Assembly (NCBI GenBank): GCA_003484545.1
Contig: DNCF01000385.1
Span: 1-9,845, forward strand
Direction of reading: 5' to 3'
Source of the DNA: Massilia sp.
GTDB taxonomy: Bacteria; Pseudomonadota; Gammaproteobacteria; Burkholderiales; Burkholderiaceae_D
DNA length: 9,845 nucleotides
Under the pieces are notes generated by a model that was given only the letters and a program-made list of their open reading frames with translations, did not search any database and had not been told where the DNA came from. Below, one piece after another: positions 1-7,204 of this stretch. The translations under genes were made by a program, and so were the position numbers. Numbering within the stretch: position 1 is the stretch's first letter; each line of letters starts with the position of its first letter.

Positions 1-296
1 TTGCCGTCGGCGTCGCGGGTCACGACCGAATACACGAGGCCGCGTTCCCCAAGGTACACCTGGCGCGCGCCGCTGGCGTGGGTGACCATGGAAGGCTTGC
101 CTTGCGCCGTCATCGCGCTCGTCGCTTTCGGCACGAGCGCGCGGGCTTCAGCCGGGGTGGGCGCGCGCAGCTGGCCGGTCTGGGCATCGCGCACGACGAC
201 CATGCCCTGTTGCTGTTCCTGGGCGGCGCCGTGACGCGGCATGAAGGCGCAGATGGCGGCGAGCGGGAGCGCCGCAAAGAGCTTATTGGGTGACAT
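1..296 (-). CDS. Post-PEP-CTERM-1 domain protein, partial (C-terminus beyond window)
   Basis: The visible 98 residues begin MSPNKLFAALPLAAICAF, a signal peptide with likely cleavage near GAAQ (about residues 23-26), so the product is probably exported. The mature part carries MVVVRDAQTGQLRAPTPAEA and then QVYLGERGLVYSVVTRDADG, which I recognise as the small post-PEP-CTERM-1 domain, usually encoded next to PEP-CTERM proteins; its biochemical role is unknown to me. The ATG at 296 has GGAG about 6 nt upstream and lies inside the end of the PEP-CTERM gene (14-nt overlap), which suggests translational coupling. The frame is open to the window edge, so the end is not seen. Family call is from recalled motifs; exported small protein is near certain. 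Confidence 0.8.
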   Translation of the reverse strand, partial: MSPNKLFAALPLAAICAFMPRHGAAQEQQQGMVVVRDAQTGQLRAPTPAEARALVPKATSAMTAQGKPSMVTHASGARQVYLGERGLVYSVVTRDADG

Positions 297-978
297 GGTG
301 GTCTCCGGAAGCTGCAGTTTTCAGTGTCTTGCGGCGCATGAAGCTCAGCGCGCCCAGGCCCAGGGCCAGCATCATGTAGAGCGAAGGTTCCGGCACCGCC
401 GTGACGACTCGGACCGTGTCGAGCCCGATGTAGTTCAGGGAATCGGCATTGCCCACGTAACGGAAGGCGAAACGGCCTTCGCCCTGGAGGTTCAGGCCGG
501 CGCTCCATTGGGTCCAGTCGCTCGGGTAGCCGGCGCCCGCTCCGCCGACGGTGGTCAGCAGGGTGGTGAAACTGCCGCCGCCGCCGCTGCCCGGCGCCCA
601 GCGCACCTCGAGGTAGTCGGCGGAGCCCGGCATGGCCGCGTGCGCGGTGTAGAAGGACAGGTTGGTCAGGCCGCTGAGGGACAGGAGCGGGGTGATCAGC
701 CAGTTGTCGACGACACCCTGGCCGTTCGCGGCGCCCATGAAGCTGGCGGCGGCGTAGGCGTTGGCCGCGCCGGACTGGGCGCCGAAGACGTCGGGATTGC
801 CCTGGAACCAGGTGATGCCCGCCGGCACGCTGTTGTTCACGAGCGTCCAGCCCGGCAGCGAGGCGACGTCCCCGAAGCCTTCGTTGAGCACCTCGATGCC
901 CGCGGCGCCGGCGGCCCCTGGCGCGAGCGCCGCCAGCGCAAGCGTGCCGGCCGCGGTGTACGACTTGAGTAGTTTCAT
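283..978 (-). CDS. PEP-CTERM sorting domain protein with choice-of-anchor J-like domain
   Basis: A 231-residue exported protein. Residues 1-26 form a signal peptide (KLLKSY, hydrophobic core, AGAA). Residues about 30-192 look like a choice-of-anchor J domain: GWTLVNNS near 43-50, DNWLITPLLSLSG at 91-103, LSFYTAHA, then DYLEVRWAPG at 121-130, a beta-rich extracellular fold. The C-terminus has the PEP-CTERM signal: VPEP at 195-198, a hydrophobic segment to about 214, then RRK at 215-217, the target of the exosortase/EpsH sorting system in biofilm and exopolysaccharide-producing Gram-negatives. A 14-residue tail beyond the basic cluster is longer than usual and overlaps the next gene's start. 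No clear Shine-Dalgarno precedes the ATG at 978; an out-of-frame ATG at 994 is not used. Ligand unknown. Confidence 0.85.
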   Translation of the reverse strand: MKLLKSYTAAGTLALAALAPGAAGAAGIEVLNEGFGDVASLPGWTLVNNSVPAGITWFQGNPDVFGAQSGAANAYAAASFMGAANGQGVVDNWLITPLLSLSGLTNLSFYTAHAAMPGSADYLEVRWAPGSGGGGSFTTLLTTVGGAGAGYPSDWTQWSAGLNLQGEGRFAFRYVGNADSLNYIGLDTVRVVTAVPEPSLYMMLALGLGALSFMRRKTLKTAASGDHHVTQ

Positions 979-1186
979 GGGATAGTGCTTTCATGCGGAG
1001 CCAGAAAAGATGGCTGTTCCACTCGCGCTGGCTGACACGAGGCCATGGTTGAGTTCATCATATGAGCGGAACGATGGCCAACCTTGATTTCTATTCAAGT
1101 GAGTACGAACTCAGCGGTTATTGGCTGCGGCGTGGTGCGCACGGTGGGGCGGACGCGTGAGCCAGGCCAGTGGGCGATCGGCTTTG

Positions 1187-1317
1187 CGTAGGGTGGGCAC
1201 TTGTGCCCACGCTGTATAGAACCCATGCAAACCACCGGATTATTCGGCTGTTGCGGACGATGGAGTCCTACGGTTTGCACAGGTTGAGACCGCGTGGGCT
1301 CGAGAGCCCACCCTACG
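1187..1317. repeat. REP pair (BIME-like), two inverted 26-bp palindromic elements
   Basis: The forward element (1187-1212) starts CGTAG and continues into the perfect palindrome GTGGGCAC-TT-GTGCCCAC. The inverted element (1292-1317) holds GTGGGCTC-GA-GAGCCCAC and ends CCCTACG. The two differ at 3 of 26 positions when one is reverse-complemented. A nested inverted repeat, TGCAAACC (1226-1233) with GGTTTGCA (1272-1279), lets the whole segment fold as one long imperfect hairpin. The GTAG tetranucleotide next to an imperfect palindrome fits REP elements mobilised by RAYT (TnpA-REP) transposases; no such gene is in the window. Same family as the array at 8149-8820, but with an unrelated internal spacer. 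Confidence 0.85.
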
Positions 1318-1342
1318 AAAGGCAAAAGCGGGAGAATTGACA

Positions 1343-1367
1343 GGCGCGGACGATGGACGCCCGCGCC
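1343..1367 (-). terminator. Candidate hairpin downstream of livM
   Basis: Starting 13 nt after the livM stop on the minus strand, arms GGCGCGG (1343-1349) and CCGCGCC (1361-1367) can form a 7-bp GC stem with an 11-nt loop. No uninterrupted U-tract follows (TGTCAATTCTCCC), so intrinsic termination is doubtful; the REP palindrome at 1292-1317 is the next structure a transcript would meet and may help protect or end the mRNA. Confidence 0.35.
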
Positions 1368-1380
1368 GGGAGGAAAACGA

Positions 1381-2469
1381 TCAGCGCGCCGCCAGCCAGC
1401 TGCGCACGCGCAGCTTGCCCACGATCCCGATCGGGAAGAAATAGATCGACAGTACGAACAGTACGCCCAGCCACAGCATCCAGCGGTCCGGATGCAGGGC
1501 GGCGGCCAGCAGCGGCACGCCTTCCAGGGCGTTCGAACCGTGCGCCATCAGCTCCTTCAGGTAATTCTGCGCCAGGATGAACAGCGCCGCGCCGACCACC
1601 GCGCCGTACATCGTGCCCATGCCGCCGATGACGACGATCAGCAGGATGTCGGTCATGACTTCGAAGCCGAGCGAGGTCTTGGGGCCGACGTAGCGCAGCC
1701 ACAGGGCCATCAGCGCCCCGGCCAGGGCCGCCACCAGGGCTGCCAGGCAGTTGGCCCAGATGCGGTAGACCACCGTGCGGTAGCCCAGCGCCTCGGCGCG
1801 GAACTCGTTCTCGCGGATCGCCTGCAGCACCCGGCCGAAGGGCGAGTTCACGAGGCGCAGCAGGAACAGGAATAGTACCACGGACCCGAAGAACACCAGG
1901 TAGTAGGTCAGCAGCCGGCCGTCGATGGCGCGCCCGAACACCTCGTTTTCCACCAGCGTGAAGCCGGGCGTGAGCACTTCCGGCACGCTGAAGGTCTTGC
2001 CGTCCTCGCCGCCGGTGAAGTCCGACAGCTGGGAGGCCAGCACGGCAAAGGAAGAGGCGACAGCCAGCGTGATCATGGCGTAGAAGATGGCGCGCACGCG
2101 CAGGGCGAACAGACCGACCACGAAGGCCAGCGCCAGCGCCAGCAGCAACGCCAGGCCCAGGCCCTTCATCGCCACGCCCCAGGTCGGCTCGTCGACGGAG
2201 GCGAGGGCCAGGCCGATGCCGTAGGCGCCGATCCCGTAGAACATCGTGTGGGCGAACGAGACGATGCCGGTGTAACCCAGCAGCAGGTCGTAGGAAGCGA
2301 CCAGCACGATGTAGACGCAGATCGTGGCGGCCATGTTGAGCGGACGCGCGCCGCTGGTCAGGAAGGGCGCGAACGCCAGTCCCAGCAGGATCAGGATCAG
2401 CACCGCGGACAGGATGCGGCTGCGCGGCAGGTCGCCGGAAAGGAGTCGGGTCATCGGGTTCAGGGCCAT
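1381..2469 (-). CDS. livM: LivM-type branched-chain/hydrophobic substrate ABC permease
   Basis: A 362-residue inner-membrane permease, the second membrane subunit of a HAAT-family importer. Hydrophobic segments start at about residue 19 and run almost throughout. The LivM signature lies at 65-84 (GYTGIVSFAHTMFYGIGAYG), and a cytoplasmic coupling region contains AIRENEFRAEALGYRT, as in LivM/LivH proteins that contact the ATPases. Its ATG (2469) is separated by one base from the livH stop, with GAGG 5 nt upstream inside livH, so the two are almost certainly co-translated. It is the last gene of the operon. Length is normal for the family. The name is at family level: substrate specificity is set mainly by the binding protein and is not shown by this sequence. 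Confidence 0.93.
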   Translation of the reverse strand: MALNPMTRLLSGDLPRSRILSAVLILILLGLAFAPFLTSGARPLNMAATICVYIVLVASYDLLLGYTGIVSFAHTMFYGIGAYGIGLALASVDEPTWGVAMKGLGLALLLALALAFVVGLFALRVRAIFYAMITLAVASSFAVLASQLSDFTGGEDGKTFSVPEVLTPGFTLVENEVFGRAIDGRLLTYYLVFFGSVVLFLFLLRLVNSPFGRVLQAIRENEFRAEALGYRTVVYRIWANCLAALVAALAGALMALWLRYVGPKTSLGFEVMTDILLIVVIGGMGTMYGAVVGAALFILAQNYLKELMAHGSNALEGVPLLAAALHPDRWMLWLGVLFVLSIYFFPIGIVGKLRVRSWLAAR

Positions 2470-2470
2470 G

Positions 2471-3526
2471 TCAGCCTCGCATCTTCGAATACAGCCCGGC
2501 CGGGCGCCACAGCAGGATCGCGATCATCAGGATGATGTTCGAGACCAGCGCGATCTTCGGCGCCAGGAAGCCGGCATAGTTGGCCACCAGGGCCATCAGG
2601 AGGGCGCCGATGAAGCAGCCGCCCACCGAGCCGAGGCCGCCGATGATGATGACGATGAAGATCATGATCATGATCTCGCCGCCCATCGCGGCCGACAGGG
2701 TCTCCTTGTACAGGCCCCACATCACGCCGCCCAGGCCGGCCAGCGCCGAGCCGGCCGCGAACACGCCGACGAACAGGCGGCGGATGCGGTAGCCCAGGCT
2801 CTCGACCATCTCGCCGTTCTCGACACCGGCGCGGATCAGGAGGCCGATCTTGGTGCGGTTCAGGGTCAGGAACATGCCCACGAACACCACCAGGCCGACG
2901 ATCACCGCCACCAGGCGGTACTTCTCGATGGCGGCGTCGCCCAGGAAGATGGCGCCGCGCAGGCTTGTGGGCAGGGGCAGGGCGATGGTCTCGGCGCCCC
3001 AGATCACGTGGATCAGCTGTTCGGCGACGATCATGCCGCCCATGGTGATCAGGATCTGCTTCAGGTGCTGGCCGTAGACCGGCATGATGATCACGCGCTC
3101 GAAGGCCCAGCCCAGCAGGGCCGTGACCAGCATGGCGACCGTGACCGCCAGGCCCAGCACGCCCAGGTTGACCAGCAGCGAGTCCATCTCGAGCCAGCCG
3201 CGCATCGGCAGCAGCACCATGGTGGCGGCGAAGGCGCCGACCGAGACGAAGGCGCCGTGGCCGAAGTTCAGCACGTTCATCAGGCCGAACACCAGGGTCA
3301 GGCCGCTGGCCATGATGAAGATCATCATGCCCATCGCGAGGCCGGCGATGGTGAGGGTGACCCAGGTCGGGAAGCTGCCGACCAGCGGCAGCATGAGCAG
3401 GGCGATGGCGGGCACCAGCAGCAGCGGCGCGATGTCGCGCGGCGCGGCAGGTAGCGGCGTATCCGCCTTGGACAGCGGCGTGTCTGCCTTCGGCAGGGCG
3501 GCGGCGCGGGGGAGGGTAGCACTCAT
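2471..3526 (-). CDS. livH: LivH-type branched-chain/hydrophobic substrate ABC permease
   Basis: A 351-residue inner-membrane permease pairing with the LivM subunit. The family signature GLMNVLNFGHGAF is at 81-93, and GLGSVGGCFIGALL lies near the C-terminal end; most of the rest is hydrophobic helix. I start at the ATG at 3526, with AGGAG 8 nt upstream, although the frame stays open to another ATG at 3619 inside livF; that 31-residue extension is polar, unlike the family, and overlaps livF, so I reject it. The N-terminus before the first helix is long (about 32 residues) and contains a repeated KADTPL, an imperfect 21-bp duplication near 3453-3494. Ten bases separate it from the livF stop; the livM start is one base past its own stop. 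Confidence 0.92.
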   Translation of the reverse strand: MSATLPRAAALPKADTPLSKADTPLPAAPRDIAPLLLVPAIALLMLPLVGSFPTWVTLTIAGLAMGMMIFIMASGLTLVFGLMNVLNFGHGAFVSVGAFAATMVLLPMRGWLEMDSLLVNLGVLGLAVTVAMLVTALLGWAFERVIIMPVYGQHLKQILITMGGMIVAEQLIHVIWGAETIALPLPTSLRGAIFLGDAAIEKYRLVAVIVGLVVFVGMFLTLNRTKIGLLIRAGVENGEMVESLGYRIRRLFVGVFAAGSALAGLGGVMWGLYKETLSAAMGGEIMIMIFIVIIIGGLGSVGGCFIGALLMALVANYAGFLAPKIALVSNIILMIAILLWRPAGLYSKMRG

Positions 3527-3536
3527 CGTGTGGCTC

Positions 3537-4307
3537 CTATTGGTGGGAGTCGAGCGACAGGCCCAGGAGGCGCTGCTGCAGCTCGTCGTCGTTGGCCAGC
3601 GCGGCCATGCCGCCGGCATGGGCCACGCGGCCGTCGTCCATCACGCTCACGGTGTCGCCGAGCGAGCGAACGAAATTGAAGTTCTGCTCGACCAGCAGGA
3701 TCGTGGTATCGGTGGCCTTCAGCTCGCGGAAGGCCGCGATCAGGCTCTGCACGATGGCCGGGGCCAGGCCCTTGGTCGGCTCGTCCACCAGCAGCAGCTT
3801 CCTCGGCTCGACGATGGCGCGGGCGATCGCCACCATCTGCTTCTGGCCGCCCGAGAGGTTCCCGGCCGGGTAGTTCCAGAATTTTTTCAGGGCCGGGAAG
3901 AAGCCGAAGATCCAGTCGAGCCGGGCCTGGTCCATCGGCCCGCTGCGCGCCGCCAGGTGCAGGTTCTCGCGCACGGTCAGGTCCGAGAACACGGCCATGC
4001 TCTCGGGGACGTAGGCGATGCCCAGGCGCGCGATGTCGGGCGTGGCCAGCTTCGTGATGTCGCGGCCGTCGAAGACGATCGAGCCGGCGCTGGCCTTCCA
4101 CAGGCCCATGATGGTGCGCAGGGTGGTGGTCTTGCCGGCGCCGTTACGGCCGAGCAGCACCGCCAGGCCGCCGCGCGGCACGACCAGGTCCACGCCTTGC
4201 AGGATGTGGTACTGGCCGATGTGGGTGTGCACGCCGGAGAGCGTGAGCAGCGGCGCGCCGGCCTGCTCAGGCGATGGCGGCTGCGGGTTCGGTTTCGGGT
4301 GTTCCAA
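3537..4307 (-). CDS. livF: LivF-type ABC transporter ATP-binding protein
   Basis: A 256-residue cytoplasmic ATPase, one of two that power the importer. Visible motifs: Walker A GRNGAGKTT at 53-61, signature LSGGQ at 151-155, Walker B LLLVDEP at 171-177, and VEQN at 206-209 where the switch histidine of most ABC ATPases is glutamine, as is usual in LivF. The start is TTG at 4307: no in-frame ATG precedes the domain, and AGGAAG lies 6 nt upstream (4314-4319). This start gives a 41-nt overlap with the end of livG and a proline-rich lead of about 19 residues before the domain begins at LLTLSGVHTHIG. Ten bases separate its stop from livH. Function is confident; the exact N-terminus less so. Confidence 0.92.
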   Translation of the reverse strand: MEHPKPNPQPPSPEQAGAPLLTLSGVHTHIGQYHILQGVDLVVPRGGLAVLLGRNGAGKTTTLRTIMGLWKASAGSIVFDGRDITKLATPDIARLGIAYVPESMAVFSDLTVRENLHLAARSGPMDQARLDWIFGFFPALKKFWNYPAGNLSGGQKQMVAIARAIVEPRKLLLVDEPTKGLAPAIVQSLIAAFRELKATDTTILLVEQNFNFVRSLGDTVSVMDDGRVAHAGGMAALANDDELQQRLLGLSLDSHQ

Positions 4308-5055
4308 GATAGGCTTCCTGTACGATCTTCGATTGCATCACTTCGGCGGGCATGCCGTCCGCGACCAGGGTGCCGTTGTGCAGCACGATGATGCGGTCGG
4401 CCAGCTGGCGCACCACGTCCATCTTGTGCTCGACCAGCAGCACGGTCTTGCCGGCGTCGCGCTTGACGGACTGGATCAGGTCGAGCACGACCGGCACCTC
4501 GTCCACGCTCATGCCGGCGGTCGGCTCGTCGAACATCAGGATCGACGGCTCCAGCGCCAGCAGGATCGCCACTTCCAGCTTGCGCTGGTCGCCGTGCGAG
4601 AGGGCGCCGACGCGGGCGTCGCGCTTAGGCGACATGGCCACGCGCTCCAGGTAATGCTCGGCGCGCTCGATCAGCTCCTTGTGGCCGAACCAGACCGAGA
4701 ACATGTTCAGCCCCAGGCCGGCGCGGCTCTGCACCGCCAGGCGCACGTTCTCCATCACCGTCAGGTTGGGGAACAGGTTGGTGAGCTGGAACGCGCGCCC
4801 GATGCCGAGGCGGGTGCGGCGCGCGGCGCCATGGCGGGTGATGTCCTGGCCGCCTACCAGCACCTGGCCGGAAGTGGCCGGCAGCTGGCCCGAGACCAGG
4901 TTGAAGTAGGTGGTCTTGCCGGCCCCGTTGGGGCCGACGATCACCGTCAGCGTCCCCGGGTAGAAGTCCGCCGTCACCGCGTTGACCGCGACGTGGCCGC
5001 CGAAGCGGATCGTCAGCTCGCGGGTGGACAGCGAGGGTTGGGCCTGGGTCGCCAT
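4267..5055 (-). CDS. livG: LivG-type ABC transporter ATP-binding protein
   Basis: A 262-residue cytoplasmic ATPase, partner of LivF. Visible motifs: Walker A GPNGAGKTT at 41-49, Q-loop glutamine at 90 (GRAFQLTNLF), signature variant LSHGDQ at 152-157, Walker B ILMFDEP at 172-178 with catalytic glutamate 177, and switch histidine 210 in LLVEHKMDVV. The LSHGDQ signature and the insert between Q-loop and signature (NMFSVWFGHKELIERAEHYL) are typical of LivG. The ATG at 5055 comes one base after the stop of the binding-protein gene and has only a weak Shine-Dalgarno, so translation is probably coupled. Its 3' end overlaps livF by 41 nt. All catalytic residues are present, so it should be active. 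Confidence 0.94.
   Translation of the reverse strand: MATQAQPSLSTRELTIRFGGHVAVNAVTADFYPGTLTVIVGPNGAGKTTYFNLVSGQLPATSGQVLVGGQDITRHGAARRTRLGIGRAFQLTNLFPNLTVMENVRLAVQSRAGLGLNMFSVWFGHKELIERAEHYLERVAMSPKRDARVGALSHGDQRKLEVAILLALEPSILMFDEPTAGMSVDEVPVVLDLIQSVKRDAGKTVLLVEHKMDVVRQLADRIIVLHNGTLVADGMPAEVMQSKIVQEAYLGTPETEPAAAIA
4314..4319 (-). promoter_or_regulatory. Shine-Dalgarno deciding the TTG start of livF
   Basis: AGGAAG on the minus strand sits 6 nt before the TTG at 4307 and inside the livG coding sequence. It is the main reason for choosing a TTG start, since no in-frame ATG exists near the domain start. Confidence 0.65.
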
Positions 5056-5056
5056 G

Positions 5057-6280
5057 TCAGCGCTTGTTCTTGACCGGCAGCGGCATCTCGCTGGCCGGGA
5101 TCTCGCGCACCAGTTCCAGCAGGTCCCACTCGTTCGCCTGGTTCTTCTTGATGCGGAAGTGGTACATCGACTGGATCGCCTGGTGGTCTTCCTTGCGGAA
5201 GCTCATCTGGCCCTTCGGCGTGTCGAAGCTCATGCCTTCCATCGCCGCGACCAGCTTCTCGCTGTCGATTTTTCCACTGCGGTCCGGGACCTTCGACAGC
5301 GCGTTGAAGACGGCGCTGGCGGCGGCGAAGCCGCCGGCGGTGAACATGTCGGGCGGGACCTTGAAGCGTTTCTGGTGCTCGGCGACCAGCCAGTCGTTCA
5401 TCTTGTTCTTCGGGAAGGCGTAGTAATAATAAATCGTGCCTTCGGTGCCGGCGTAGCTCTTCCAGGTCTTCATCACCGGCAGGATGTTGCCGCCCGGGGC
5501 CAGCGCGATGCCGTAGCGTTCGGGCTTCATGTCGGCGATCTTGTTCATCGGGTTCGGGCCGGCCCAGACGATGCCCAGCACGCGCGGCTGCGGCTTGTCC
5601 TTCAGGGCGTCGAACAGGCGCTGGGTCGAGGCGGTGAAGTCGGTGGCGGTGGCGGGCGCGTATTCTTCGTGCACGACCTTGGCCTTGCTGCCGGTGGCGC
5701 TGAGGGCTTCCTTGCCGGCCTTGATGGCGTCGCGCCCGAAGGCGTAGTCCTGGGCCAGGAAGGCGACGCTGCCGCCCTTCAGGGTGCTGGCGGCGGCCAG
5801 CGCGTCCTGCATCGAGCTGCGCGCGGTGCGGAAGATGTACTTGTTCCACTTTTCGGCGGTGATGGCGTCGGCCACGGCCGGCTCGATGATCAGGACCTTC
5901 TTGTATTCCTTGGCCACCGGCAGCATCGCGATCGCCGAACCGGAGGAGGTGGTGCCCACCGCGATGTCGGCCTTGTCGTCGCCATAGGCTTCGGCCAGCA
6001 GGGTGCGGCCGAGGTCGGGCTTGCTCTGGTCGTCCTTGACGATGACCTTCAGCTTGCGGCCGTTGATTTCCATCTTGCCGCCGGTGAGGTATTCCAGGCC
6101 CATCATGAAGCCGGTCTCGGTCTCCTTGGCGTAGGCTTCGAGCGGGCCGGTCTTGCCGGCGATGAGGGCGATCTTCAGGTCGGGGCCGGCGGCCAGCGCG
6201 AGCGGCGCGCAGGTAGCGGCGAAGGCGGCCAGCATGGCTGCGCTCATGGGCTTGACGAGAGGTTTGATCAGGTGGTTCAT
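5057..6280 (-). CDS. HAAT-family ABC transporter periplasmic substrate-binding protein
   Basis: A 407-residue exported binding protein (type I periplasmic fold, Peripla_BP_6/LivJ-like). The N-terminus is a Sec signal peptide with a hydrophobic core at about 13-28 and likely cleavage after ALA at 28-30; Cys24 is not in a lipobox, so the protein should be soluble. The mature protein begins GPDLKIALIAGKTGPLEAYAKETETG, typical of the first strand and ligand loop, followed by LKVIVKDDQSKPDLGRTLAEA-like and VGTTSSGSAIAMLPVAKEY segments. Start ATG 6280 has AGGAG 6 nt upstream. It lies 27 bp after the hydrolase stop and one base before livG, the usual arrangement for a dedicated binding protein. Ligand cannot be read from sequence: amino acids, amides, aromatic acids and short hydroxy acids are all known for this family. 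Confidence 0.92.
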   Translation of the reverse strand: MNHLIKPLVKPMSAAMLAAFAATCAPLALAAGPDLKIALIAGKTGPLEAYAKETETGFMMGLEYLTGGKMEINGRKLKVIVKDDQSKPDLGRTLLAEAYGDDKADIAVGTTSSGSAIAMLPVAKEYKKVLIIEPAVADAITAEKWNKYIFRTARSSMQDALAAASTLKGGSVAFLAQDYAFGRDAIKAGKEALSATGSKAKVVHEEYAPATATDFTASTQRLFDALKDKPQPRVLGIVWAGPNPMNKIADMKPERYGIALAPGGNILPVMKTWKSYAGTEGTIYYYYAFPKNKMNDWLVAEHQKRFKVPPDMFTAGGFAAASAVFNALSKVPDRSGKIDSEKLVAAMEGMSFDTPKGQMSFRKEDHQAIQSMYHFRIKKNQANEWDLLELVREIPASEMPLPVKNKR

Positions 6281-6307
6281 GGTGTCTCCTGTGATTCTGA
6301 TTCTGTT

Positions 6308-7204
6308 TTAAGGAAGCCGCGACAGGAACTGGCGGATCGCGCCCAGCGCTTCCGGCTCGGTGAGCATCGGCGCATGGCCGACGTTCGGCACTTCGGTGTA
6401 TTCCATCGTGGGGGCGGCGCGCCGCATCCACGCGACCTGCTCCGGTTCGACCAGGTCGGACAAGGCGCCGCGCACCAGCAGCGTCGGGCGGCGATGCGCC
6501 AGGCGCCGGAAGGCCATGCGTCCGGCAAGCGATGTCGGCCGCAGTTTACCCGTTTGCAATGCCAGCGCAATATTCGGGTCGTAGCGCAGGGCCAGCTGGC
6601 CGGCCGCGTCGGGCTCGAAGGCGCGCCGCGCCCACTTGTCCCATTCCTCGTCGGGGCTGTCGGGGAAGGCGCAGGCGTTGATGTCCTTCAGGTAGCCGGC
6701 CGCGTCCTGCCAGGAGGAGAGCGCATTGCAGCGCCCGGCGTAGCCGGCGATGCGCGCCAGGCCGCGGGTCGAGAGCACGGGGCCGACGTCGTTCAGGACG
6801 GCGCCGGCGATCAGGTCGATATGGCGCACGGCCAGCGTCATGGTGATCAGGCCGCCCATCGAGGTGCCGAACCAGTCGACCCGGCCCGCTTCGCTGTTTG
6901 CGGTCACGCGGGCGATCAGGGTCACCATGTCGGCCACGTACTGCGGCACCGTGTACAGCCGCGGGTCGCGCAGGCGCTCCGAGCGGCCGCGGCCGGCGAC
7001 GTCGGGGCAGACCACGCGGTAGTCCATGCACAGGGCGCGCGCCAGGTCGTCGAAATCGTCGCCGACCCGGGTCACGCCGTGCACGCAGACCAGCACGCGC
7101 GTATTCGACGGGTCGCCCCACTCCTTGTAGGCGATGCGGTGCAGGCCGGCCGGCGAGCTGCACTGCACGCTTTTCAATCTCGCTTCGCTCAGTCCCTGCG
7201 CCAT
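6308..7204 (-). CDS. Alpha/beta hydrolase, probable esterase
   Basis: A 298-residue cytoplasmic alpha/beta-fold hydrolase without a signal peptide. Visible catalytic elements: oxyanion-hole HGVTR at 42-46, nucleophile elbow FGTSMGG with Ser115, acid Asp250 in RGALSDLV, and His277 in VGHAPML. PDVAGRGRSE at 68-77 is the usual loop after strand 4. I start at the ATG at 7204, with GGAG 6 nt upstream. In-frame ATGs at 7216, 7255 and 7315 are possible, but 7216 has no spaced Shine-Dalgarno and the longer forms would cross the palindromic intergenic region. It is the first gene of the operon, 27 bp before the binding-protein gene with no promoter visible between. An esterase or hydroxyacyl-oligomer hydrolase is the simplest guess; haloalkane dehalogenase and peptidase relatives share the fold. 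Confidence 0.85.
   Translation of the reverse strand: MAQGLSEARLKSVQCSSPAGLHRIAYKEWGDPSNTRVLVCVHGVTRVGDDFDDLARALCMDYRVVCPDVAGRGRSERLRDPRLYTVPQYVADMVTLIARVTANSEAGRVDWFGTSMGGLITMTLAVRHIDLIAGAVLNDVGPVLSTRGLARIAGYAGRCNALSSWQDAAGYLKDINACAFPDSPDEEWDKWARRAFEPDAAGQLALRYDPNIALALQTGKLRPTSLAGRMAFRRLAHRRPTLLVRGALSDLVEPEQVAWMRRAAPTMEYTEVPNVGHAPMLTEPEALGAIRQFLSRLP

Larger units (their letters stand above)
979..1380. other. Intergenic region, 402 bp, between livM 3' end and the PEP-CTERM gene
   Basis: No convincing coding sequence on either strand. It holds the REP pair at 1187-1317, a weak terminator-like hairpin at 1343-1367, and a relatively AT-rich leader (about 1040-1110) that should carry the minus-strand promoter of the PEP-CTERM gene. 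A TATGAT hexamer on the minus strand (1057-1062) could be a -10 element, but no good -35 sits at the right distance. CTTGA/TCAAG arms at 1083-1099 form a small inverted repeat of uncertain meaning. Confidence 0.6.

Noticed and set aside
110..994. A 294-codon minus-strand frame overlapping the PEP-CTERM gene
   Set aside because: Arg-rich product without motifs in another frame of the PEP-CTERM gene, whose own product has a signal peptide and sorting signal.
3527..3619. N-terminal extension of LivH from an ATG at 3619
   Set aside because: The extension is polar, overlaps livF, and the ATG at 3526 has AGGAG at proper spacing.
2324..4391. Long plus-strand open frames opposite livH, livM and livF
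   Set aside because: They encode His/Asp/Gln-rich or Met/Arg-rich sequence with no family features and lie opposite well-supported transporter genes.
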